Assembly (NCBI GenBank): GCA_964413425.1
Contig: CAYPST010000011.1
Location: 6,437-70,436, forward strand
DNA: 64,000 bases
Direction of reading: 5' to 3'
DNA from: DATFLS01 sp964413425
Lineage (GTDB): Bacteria; Fidelibacterota; JAANXI01
Below, one piece after another: positions 46,193 through 53,856 of the stretch. Positions within the stretch are counted from its first letter, which is position 1, and every line of letters starts with the position of its first letter. The notes under the pieces were generated by a model. The model searched no databases. It had not been told where the DNA came from and saw nothing but the letters and a program-made list of their open reading frames with translations. The translations under genes were made by a program, and so were the position numbers.

Positions 46193-47024
46193 CAACCTGA
46201 TCGCTTTACTTATCACCGGTGCTTTTATACTGCTGTCGTGTGGACGAACCTCGCCTCCTGAAGATTATCTCGTTCGGGTGGAAGACTCCTACCTCACCAT
46301 GGACGATATGAAATTTATTTCAATTATCAATCCGGACGGAAAAGTACCAAAAGGGCAATTACAGAGTTTCCTGAATGAATGGATCAATACGGAAATGCTT
46401 GCCCAGCAAGCCTTAAAACATGATATAAACCAGGACCCCTACCTGAGAAGTCGCCTGGACTCCTATTATAAATCTTTACTTGCGGATACTTATATCCGAT
46501 ATCATATCTATAAATCCATTTCCATATCTGACCAGGAAATCCAGAATTATTATAACGAACACAGACAAATTTTTATGTGGGAGCACGATGCCGCTGAGGT
46601 CGTCCACTATTCCACTGACATACAGGATACGGCTCAGGTCATTTATAATATACTCCGTAATGGCACACCCGAAGAGAAATCGTTACTATATCAACGTAAT
46701 CAACCAGAGACTAAAATAATTACTTACCAGGATGTTATCCCGGAACTTGGAGACGTGATTTTCAATACAAAAGCTCAAGGTGTTTTAAATATCATAGAAT
46801 CTGATTTTGGTTATCATATTGTCGTTGTGAAACAGCGGTTCAATGCGGGGTCGTATCAAAACATCGAACAGGTGAGAGATGAAATTCGAAAACGACTCAT
46901 TGTAACCAAACAGAAGAGATATTATTATCAGGTGTTAGACAGCCTGAAAGGGATTATGAATGTTGAAATCAACCAAGAGACTTATGAAAAATATGCCACG
47001 GAATCCGCTTCGTTCTCTGATTAG
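46170..47024 (+). CDS. SurA/PpiC-like lipoprotein, degenerate isomerase domain
   Basis: The start at 46170 gives 284 residues beginning MKFLTPFNNLIALLITG with lipobox LLSCGR (Cys24). The SurA-type N-terminal helical domain (VRVEDSYLTMDDMKF, FLNEWINTEMLAQQALKHD) is clear. The parvulin part is short and weak: it ends FGYHIVVVKQRF but lacks the usual RHIL and GGDLG blocks. A chaperone role without strong isomerase activity is likely. It overlaps the gene before by 23 bp and the next by 41 bp. Confidence 0.8.
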   Translation: MKFLTPFNNLIALLITGAFILLSCGRTSPPEDYLVRVEDSYLTMDDMKFISIINPDGKVPKGQLQSFLNEWINTEMLAQQALKHDINQDPYLRSRLDSYYKSLLADTYIRYHIYKSISISDQEIQNYYNEHRQIFMWEHDAAEVVHYSTDIQDTAQVIYNILRNGTPEEKSLLYQRNQPETKIITYQDVIPELGDVIFNTKAQGVLNIIESDFGYHIVVVKQRFNAGSYQNIEQVRDEIRKRLIVTKQKRYYYQVLDSLKGIMNVEINQETYEKYATESASFSD

Positions 47025-48315
47025 TATTTTCGTAATCATGTCAGGACTACTCGTTGCTCCGGCGAGAAGCCAGCAGCTTGTCGACGGGATTGCTGCGGTT
47101 GTTGAAGGTGAAATCATTCTTATGAGTGACGTTCAGCAATACGCAATGATGCAGGCGTATCAGATGGGTATAAACCCCTATCAGCGACCGCAGGAATTTC
47201 AACGCACTCTTCAAGAGCTGCAACCTCAGGTGCTCCAATTGTTGATTGATCAAAATATTATTAAAGCGAAAGCAGAAGAAGACTCCGTAATAATTAAAGA
47301 ACATGAAATAGAGCAGGCTCTGCAACAACAAATTGATAACATGGTTTCTCAGGTCGGGAGTGAGGAAGCACTGGAAGAGCAATTAAACATGTCCATCCGA
47401 GAAATCAGGAACGAATACCGCGATGAGGTGCATAAACGCTTACTGGTAGAGCGCTATCAGCAGACCAAATTTGCAAATATTTCCGTTTCACGCAGAGAAG
47501 TCGAGAAATTTTACAAAGCTTACAAGGATAGTATTCCTGAAATGCCCAAAAGGGCCAATGTCTCTCATATCGTCATTAAAACTCAGCCCGGCACATCTGC
47601 AGATTCTCTGGCGGTCAGTCAACTGCGCGACATTAAATCAAAGATTCAGGAAGGTACCAGTTTTGAAGAACTTGCCCAGCAATACTCACAGGATCCTGGA
47701 TCCAGAAGGCAGGGAGGTGATCTGGGTTTTGTCTCACGCGGCACGCTTGTACCTGAATTCGAACAAGTTGCCTTTTCGCTCCAGCAAGGAGAAATTTCCG
47801 ACATTATTGAAACAGAGTTCGGCTATCACATAATCAAATTAGAAGAGCGCCGGGGTGAGAAAGTACACGTCCGACATATTCTCATTACACCACAGGCCAC
47901 GCAACAAGATAATCAGGCGGTCATCGACACACTGAATATGATACGAAATAAACTCCTGGGAGGAGCACCTTTTGACTCGCTTGCACTTGAGTATTCTCAG
48001 GATACCGATGTACAGAGAAATCGCGGCACTCTGGGATGGATTGAATTACCAAACTTCCAGATTCCTGAATTCCGCCAGGTCGTCGATACAATGAAAGCAG
48101 GACAAATCAGTGAACCATTTCAGACACAACTCGGATGGCATATTGTCAAATTAAACGATGTGAGAGAAGGCGGAGAAGTCACCTTGAAAAACAATTGGGC
48201 GGAAATCGAACAGATGGTTCTTCAACAAAAAAGATCTGAAGAATATCAACGCTGGTTGGATAATCTTCGCTCCAATTTCTATGTCGATATAAAAATACAA
48301 GATTTCCAATTATGA
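46984..48315 (+). CDS. surA: Periplasmic chaperone/peptidyl-prolyl isomerase SurA
   Basis: From the ATG at 46984 (443 residues), a signal peptide ends near APARSQ. The SurA N-terminal domain follows (LVDGIAAVVEGEIILMSDVQQ). Two parvulin domains are RANVSHIVIKTQPG..GGDLGFVSRG and VHVRHILITPQ..RGTLGWIELPN. This is the classic SurA layout for escorting beta-barrel proteins to the outer membrane, fitting the presence of LptD and SprA. The longer frame back to 46960 overlaps the preceding gene further and delays the signal peptide. A MITE lies 18 bp after the stop. Confidence 0.9.
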   Translation: MKNMPRNPLRSLISIFVIMSGLLVAPARSQQLVDGIAAVVEGEIILMSDVQQYAMMQAYQMGINPYQRPQEFQRTLQELQPQVLQLLIDQNIIKAKAEEDSVIIKEHEIEQALQQQIDNMVSQVGSEEALEEQLNMSIREIRNEYRDEVHKRLLVERYQQTKFANISVSRREVEKFYKAYKDSIPEMPKRANVSHIVIKTQPGTSADSLAVSQLRDIKSKIQEGTSFEELAQQYSQDPGSRRQGGDLGFVSRGTLVPEFEQVAFSLQQGEISDIIETEFGYHIIKLEERRGEKVHVRHILITPQATQQDNQAVIDTLNMIRNKLLGGAPFDSLALEYSQDTDVQRNRGTLGWIELPNFQIPEFRQVVDTMKAGQISEPFQTQLGWHIVKLNDVREGGEVTLKNNWAEIEQMVLQQKRSEEYQRWLDNLRSNFYVDIKIQDFQL

Positions 48316-48333
48316 TATTTATTCTGGATAATT

Positions 48334-48591
48334 GAGTCTGTTTAAAAAACGCCTCGCCCCGAAGGGAGGCTCCGAAGTCCCAGAAGGTCCAAGGGACTCC
48401 TGGGGAAGTCTCTTCGAGGTTTTCGGCAAAGAGATCCCGTGACGACGGGACAAAGATCACCAAGGACGCAAAGAAACAATGAATAATTGTCTCCTGGATC
48501 CCGAAAAATATGTGGGAACTATATTCGGTACCTACTCCATGGAAGCCGGGCGCAACAGTTTGTCGAGACGTACTGTTTTCTAAACACTCTC
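48334..48591 (+). mobile_element. MITE-like element, copy 4 (type B, with extra module)
   Basis: This 258-bp copy begins GAGTCTGTTTAAAAAAC and ends TTTTCTAAACACTCTC. Between the two left-end hairpin modules it has an extra block, AAGTCCCAGAAGG..GGGGAAGTCTCTTCGAGG, also found in copy 7. The right half is type B as in copies 2 and 5. Flanks TGGATAATT and ATATGTATA do not match, so no target duplication is visible here. Confidence 0.82.
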
Positions 48592-49252
48592 ATATGTATA
48601 ATAAATGTATATGGCTATTAAATCTATTCAGGGACATCAAAGGTAAGCAAGGCGAACGGGATACTTTCCGACCTTGGGGACACTCCTCATGTGCTGTAGA
48701 GCCGTTGCATGTCGAAGATCCCCATCCAATCGGCGAAACGGCTCTCCAATCCAGATTAAGCATCCAAATCCTTGCTTTCCTGCTTGGTTGAATGTCCATA
48801 TACACCTGCAATTCTTCCTGTAAAAAGAACTTACCCACAAGTTTTTCCACAATTGGAGCCTCAAAGATGTTGATATCTTTTTTTTTGACATTTTCATTCA
48901 TCTCATACACACATATACACATATTTTTCTTTTCTATCCACACGAATCCCTCATCGATGTGAACAAAATAATTACAATCTTTGTTGTTCTAATGCTCTTC
49001 AGAAGTAATGGAGTTTTCAGTTATTCACATATCCACACTACTTATTATTATAAAAAATATAGATATCCAAATAGTAGAATTTTAATTTAGTGTTGATAAA
49101 ATATTCTGGTCTATATTATCTCATATTTCTGGTTCAATTGAAGAAAAAATCCTTGTTGTAGTACCGAAATATAAGTATTTTTACAAGTAAAATTAAAATA
49201 ACCAAATCCTTGATATTTCAATGCTTTAGTAAGTTTCTATAGGAGACGGACT
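48592..49252. other. AT-rich dnaN upstream region with DnaA-box-like sites
   Basis: In 661 bp without a credible gene, DnaA-box-like sites are TTACCCACA (48831), TTTTCCACA (48843), CTATCCACA (48934), TTATTCACA (49021) and ATATCCACA (49029). TTTTCCACA and TTATTCACA fit the E. coli consensus TTWTNCACA. From about 48880 the sequence is strongly AT-rich, up to the dnaN ribosome-binding site AGGAGA. A 160-bp less AT-rich part at 48630-48780 holds nothing I recognise. Confidence 0.7.
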
Positions 49253-50368
49253 ATGCGATTCTCGGTTGGAAACTCTGTTTTACATAACGCTATTCAGCAA
49301 GTGGCAAAGGTTGCGCCGTCTCGTTCGACCCTTCCTATCTTGAATTGTATACTATTTACGGCGATAGATAATAGTTTAACTCTGCGGACCACGGATTTGG
49401 AAATCACTATGCAGACAGCGATACCGGTAATGACGGAACGGGAGGGTGCCGTCGCTATTCCGGCGAGGTTCATCAGCGATATTACCAGTGAATTACCCGA
49501 TACGTCTCTGCAATTTTCAATGAAAGAAGGTTTCCAGTTGGAACTCGTCACGGAATTCGGAGATTACCATATTGCCGGAAAAGATCCCGAAGAATTTCCG
49601 GCCCTTCCTACCATGGATGAACAACAAACAGTAGTGATCGAGAATGCTATACTGCATCGACTTATTGATAAAACAGCCTTTGCTGTTTCAAAAGATGAAT
49701 TAAAACCTGCGTTAACAGGGGTGTTATTTCAGTTTTCAGCAGACAGAATTAACGCTGTGGCAACCGATGGCCATCGGTTGTCCAAATGCGTCAGGACGGA
49801 TGTCAATCCGCTCAGTTACGAAGGGGATGTAATTATTCCAACGAAATTTCTAAATATCGTGAGCAGTGACCTTAATAGTGATGGGGAAACCCACCTGCAG
49901 GTGGGGGAAAATCATGTGAAAATTGAATTTCATACCTCGGTCATTTACACCCGAATTATTAACGAACGATTCCCGGATTACGAAAGTGTGATCCCTCCGG
50001 ATAATGAGAAGTTAGCCGTACTGAATATAGATCGAGTCCTATCAACCTTGAAACGAGTAAATATTTTTGCAAATAAATCAACGCATCAGGTTGTGTTTAA
50101 TTTCAACACCAATAAATTGCACGTGTCTACGGAAAATGCTGAGAACAATTCCTCGGCACAGGAGGAACTGGAGATTGACTATACTGCAGAGGATCTAACA
50201 CTGGGATACAACGCTTCATATGTGATGGACATACTTCGGCATCTGGATACTGAAGAAGCGATAGTTAAACTGAAGTCTCCGATAAGCGCCAGTTTAATAT
50301 ATCCCACCGACCAACAGCCGGATGAAGACATTACAATGTTATTAATGCCTATCCGCTTAAAAGAATAG
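49253..50368 (+). CDS. dnaN: DNA polymerase III beta sliding clamp
   Basis: This 371-residue protein has three clamp repeats. Typical segments are VAPSRSTLPILNCILF, LRTTDLEITMQ, AVATDGHRLSKC and the C-terminal ITMLLMPIRLKE. An AGGAGA site precedes the ATG. recF, the DUF721 gene, gyrB and gyrA follow, the ancestral order minus dnaA, which is 14 kb to the left. Confidence 0.97.
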   Translation: MRFSVGNSVLHNAIQQVAKVAPSRSTLPILNCILFTAIDNSLTLRTTDLEITMQTAIPVMTEREGAVAIPARFISDITSELPDTSLQFSMKEGFQLELVTEFGDYHIAGKDPEEFPALPTMDEQQTVVIENAILHRLIDKTAFAVSKDELKPALTGVLFQFSADRINAVATDGHRLSKCVRTDVNPLSYEGDVIIPTKFLNIVSSDLNSDGETHLQVGENHVKIEFHTSVIYTRIINERFPDYESVIPPDNEKLAVLNIDRVLSTLKRVNIFANKSTHQVVFNFNTNKLHVSTENAENNSSAQEELEIDYTAEDLTLGYNASYVMDILRHLDTEEAIVKLKSPISASLIYPTDQQPDEDITMLLMPIRLKE

Positions 50369-50432
50369 ATCAGCTGGAATTCACGCACCGGATGTTTCTT
50401 TTGAAGGAAGTTTTTCAAATTCAGACGATACT

Positions 50433-51560
50433 ATGGCCATTGTTCGTATTGCTATGAGTCAGTTCCGCAATTATCAACACGCTGAATTTGAGTTTGCTTC
50501 GAGTATGAATATTCTGTATGGGCCAAACGGAACCGGCAAGACCAGTGTCCTGGAGGCGGTGCATTGTCTGGCAGTAACCAAAAGTTTTCGAACCACATTC
50601 GACAAAGAATTGGTGAAACACGGCGAAGATTTTTATCAGATTACGGGCCAATTCACCACGGGAGAGAGCAGGGATACAGTCCAGTTAAATTATGTGACCA
50701 ATCAGGGGAAAAAGGTGTTTCTCAATAACCAGGAACACCGGAAACTTTCTTCAATTATTGGCCGATATCCTGTAGTGACGCTTACTCCGGAAGATTCGGA
50801 AGTGACATTCGGAGCCCCTTCAGTTCGCCGCCGATATCTTAACAAAATTATGTCGCAGGGTTCTGGAGATCATATGCATCAGCTTATTCAGTTGAAAAAC
50901 ATCCTTCAACAGCGGAACGCTGTTCTTCAGGATGCCGCGGACTTTCGCTCGGGACAGATCGATCCCACCTTGATGTCCGTTTATGATGACCAGCTGATTC
51001 AAGTCTCAGAGAAGATAGCAGTGGCCCGACAGGAGTTTCTCCATCAGTTTCGACCCGTTTTTCAATCTGTATTCCGGTCGCTCAGCGATCAGGACCGATC
51101 GATGGCTTTACGATATACGCCATCTGTTCGCTATGAATCGTCTGTGCAGTTTGACCGGGATTTTCGCAAGGCTCTTCAGGAGCGCCGGAATCAGGAACTC
51201 GGTTTTCGCCGTACCGTCGTGGGTCCCCAAAGTGATATTTTTGATATTTATCTTGATGGCAAGAGTCTGCGTAAATATGGATCGCAGGGGGAACATAAGC
51301 TGGTGCTTATCGCTTTAAAACTGGCGGAAGGACGGTATTTACGAGAAAACATGGAGACACCTCCCATTTTTTTATTTGATGATCTTTTTGCAGAACTCGA
51401 TGTGGTGCGAAGCCAAAATGTACTGGATGCCATGGATACGGGCGGACAGATCCTCATAACCTCCACCGATCTAAACGATGTACGGGAACACGGGATCCGG
51501 ATTTCTGATGGAGATACAGCGATGTTTGATTTATCAGACGCAGAAGATCATGAGGCATGA
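50433..51560 (+). CDS. recF: DNA replication and repair protein RecF
   Basis: This 375-residue SMC-like ATPase loads RecA at gaps together with RecO and RecR. Walker A is GPNGTGKTSVLEAVH, the signature region is SQGEHKLVLIALKLAEG, and Walker B is IFLFDDLFAELD. The opening MAIVRIAMSQFRNYQHAEFE is typical. Its TGA overlaps the next gene's ATG (ATGA). Confidence 0.96.
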   Translation: MAIVRIAMSQFRNYQHAEFEFASSMNILYGPNGTGKTSVLEAVHCLAVTKSFRTTFDKELVKHGEDFYQITGQFTTGESRDTVQLNYVTNQGKKVFLNNQEHRKLSSIIGRYPVVTLTPEDSEVTFGAPSVRRRYLNKIMSQGSGDHMHQLIQLKNILQQRNAVLQDAADFRSGQIDPTLMSVYDDQLIQVSEKIAVARQEFLHQFRPVFQSVFRSLSDQDRSMALRYTPSVRYESSVQFDRDFRKALQERRNQELGFRRTVVGPQSDIFDIYLDGKSLRKYGSQGEHKLVLIALKLAEGRYLRENMETPPIFLFDDLFAELDVVRSQNVLDAMDTGGQILITSTDLNDVREHGIRISDGDTAMFDLSDAEDHEA

Positions 51561-51847
51561 GAATGAACGATATGAAAAACCTCTCGGAATCGTTGGAGAA
51601 AGTTCTCAAAGACTATGATCTGGAAACAGCCTTTAAGCAGAGTAAAGTATTCGAATTATGGGAAGAAGTGGTTGGCACGAGAATTGCACAAAATAGTATG
51701 CCAGTGAGGATGGAGCGGGGGAAGCTGATTGTACAGGTTCAGTCACCGACATGGCGGAACGAGATTCAGTATTATCGGGAGGCAATAAAGCGAGAAATGA
51801 ATAAACGATTAAAAGAAGAGATCATCAAAAAAATCGTTTTTATATAA
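51557..51847 (+). CDS. DUF721/DciA-like protein
   Basis: This 96-residue protein of the DUF721 family (LSESLEKVLKDYDLE, FELWEEVVGTRIAQNSMPV, LIVQVQSPTWRNEIQYY) begins in the recF stop codon as ATGA. Members include DciA, which supports loading of the replicative helicase DnaB in bacteria lacking DnaC/DnaI. Location between recF and gyrB is common for the family. A helicase-loading role is therefore likely but is inferred. Confidence 0.85.
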   Translation: MRMNDMKNLSESLEKVLKDYDLETAFKQSKVFELWEEVVGTRIAQNSMPVRMERGKLIVQVQSPTWRNEIQYYREAIKREMNKRLKEEIIKKIVFI

Positions 51848-51860
51848 CAACGAGGTATAT

Positions 51861-53783
51861 ATGGCAAAGCAACCTGTATCGGACGACTATCGCGCTGATA
51901 AAATTCAGGTACTAAAAGGGCTGGAAGCGGTCAGAAAGCGACCGGCTATGTATATCGGGGACACCGGCAAACATGGATTGCACCATCTGGTCTATGAAGT
52001 TGTGGATAATAGTATAGATGAAGCGTTTGCCGGCTATTGTGATGAAATCCAGGTGGAGATTGATCCGGATAATACTATCACCGTGACAGATAACGGGCGC
52101 GGAATACCCGTGGATGAACACCCTACCCAGAAGCGGCCCGCCGTGGAGGTGGTCATGACCACCTTACACTCCGGTGGAAAGTTTGAGAAGGGAACCTATC
52201 AGGTGTCCGGTGGGCTGCACGGTGTCGGGGTTTCTGTGGTGAATGGTTTGTCTGAATGGTGTGAGGTCGAAATACATCGTGATGGCGAAATTTACCGCCA
52301 AAGCTATGCCTATGGTGACATTACCAGCGAATTGGAGTTAGTCGGGAAAACAGATCGGACCGGCACGAAAATATCATTTAAGGCTGATACCCAGATATTT
52401 AAGAAAGTTCTGTACGATTATAATACCATCGCCAACCGAATGCAGGAACTGGCGTTCTTGAATCCCGGGTTAAAAATATCCATGAAGGACCACCGGGAGG
52501 ATATTGAAGAGATCTTTCAAAGTGAAGGCGGTTTAGTTGAATTTGTGCACTATCTGGATGAAAGCCGGGATCCGATTATAGATAAGACCATCTCTTTCGG
52601 TGATACCCGAGAGGACGTCGAGGTTTCCGTGGCCATGCAGTACAACGACGGGTATACAGAAAACATTTTCTCCTTTGTAAATAATATTAATACGGTGGAG
52701 GGTGGGACCCATTTAAGTGGTTTCAAAACCGCTTTAACCAGGACACTGAACGCGTACGGGCAGAACAACAAGATTTTCAAAGGTGATTTTGCCCTGAGCG
52801 GAGAAGATACCCTGGAGGGGCTCACCTGTGTACTGTCAATTAAGGTCCCTGAACCCCAGTTTGAGGGACAGACCAAAACAAAACTGGGGAATTCTGAGGT
52901 GAAGGGAATCGTCCTGTCGATTTGTACAACCGGATTAAGTGAATTTTTGGAACGTAATCCCGGTACCGCAAAGAAGATACTGGCGAAGGCCGAACAGGCT
53001 GCCCGATCGCGCGCAGCTGCCAGGAAGGCCCGGGAATTAACTCGCCGGAAGGGGATATTAGATAATAGTTCGCTTCCCGGAAAACTGGCGGATTGTTCTA
53101 TCAAGGATCCGGAGCATTGTGAGATATATCTGGTGGAGGGAGATTCTGCCGGTGGCAGCGCCAAACAGGGACGAGATCGGCGATTCCAGGCGGTCTTGCC
53201 GTTACGCGGGAAAATTTTGAATGTGGAGAAAGCGCGGCTGGATAAAATCCTAAATAATAAAGAAATCCGCACCATTATAACCGCACTTGGGACCAGTATC
53301 GGAGAAGAGGAATTCGATATCAACAGTTTGCGATACGGGAAAATTATTGTAATGACAGATGCGGATGTTGACGGCAGTCATATCCGGACACTGCTATTAA
53401 CATTCTTCTACCGGTATATGCGGCCACTGGTTGAAAGAGGTCATATCTATATTGCTCAACCACCACTGTATCGTTTGAACTCAGGTAAAAAGGAGATGTA
53501 TGCCTTCGACGAGGACGAACGCGAGGTTATTGCAAAACGGCTTAAAAAGAACGGCAGTACCAGCAAACTCTCGGTGCAGCGCTATAAGGGGTTGGGTGAA
53601 ATGAATCCGGAGCAGTTGTGGGAAACCACCATGGATCCGGAAACTCGCACTATTTTACGCGTCACCCTCGATGATGCCGCAGTAGCGGATAGAACCTTCT
53701 CTACCCTCATGGGGCCAAAAGTGGAGCCGAGGAGGGACTTTATCCAGAAGAATGCGAAATACGTCCGCAATCTGGATGTCTGA
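51861..53783 (+). CDS. gyrB: DNA gyrase subunit B
   Basis: This 640-residue type IIA topoisomerase ATPase subunit has the GHKL domain (VDNSIDEAFAGYCDEI, TVTDNGRGIPVDEHP, GGLHGVGVSVVNGLSE) and the transducer. The TOPRIM domain has EGDSAGGSAKQGRDR, PLRGKILNVEKA and MTDADVDGSHIRTLL. The length is that of the short GyrB form found outside the Gamma-proteobacteria. It is followed by gyrA after 73 bp. Confidence 0.97.
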   Translation: MAKQPVSDDYRADKIQVLKGLEAVRKRPAMYIGDTGKHGLHHLVYEVVDNSIDEAFAGYCDEIQVEIDPDNTITVTDNGRGIPVDEHPTQKRPAVEVVMTTLHSGGKFEKGTYQVSGGLHGVGVSVVNGLSEWCEVEIHRDGEIYRQSYAYGDITSELELVGKTDRTGTKISFKADTQIFKKVLYDYNTIANRMQELAFLNPGLKISMKDHREDIEEIFQSEGGLVEFVHYLDESRDPIIDKTISFGDTREDVEVSVAMQYNDGYTENIFSFVNNINTVEGGTHLSGFKTALTRTLNAYGQNNKIFKGDFALSGEDTLEGLTCVLSIKVPEPQFEGQTKTKLGNSEVKGIVLSICTTGLSEFLERNPGTAKKILAKAEQAARSRAAARKARELTRRKGILDNSSLPGKLADCSIKDPEHCEIYLVEGDSAGGSAKQGRDRRFQAVLPLRGKILNVEKARLDKILNNKEIRTIITALGTSIGEEEFDINSLRYGKIIVMTDADVDGSHIRTLLLTFFYRYMRPLVERGHIYIAQPPLYRLNSGKKEMYAFDEDEREVIAKRLKKNGSTSKLSVQRYKGLGEMNPEQLWETTMDPETRTILRVTLDDAAVADRTFSTLMGPKVEPRRDFIQKNAKYVRNLDV

Positions 53784-53818
53784 GATAATCATTCATCATC
53801 TCAAACAGGATGTAAACT

Positions 53819-53836
53819 CCGAAGGAATGCCTTCGG
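53819..53836 (+). repeat. MITE hairpin module in the gyrA leader
   Basis: CCGAAGGAATGCCTTCGG is a perfect 7-bp hairpin that, with the following CATAAGAG, matches the CCGAAGGGATGCCTTCGGCAAAGAG module of the MITE family with few changes. No terminal repeats are nearby. It lies just before the gyrA ribosome-binding site AGAGGAAG. Confidence 0.6.
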
Positions 53837-53856
53837 CATAAGAGAGGAAGTATAGA

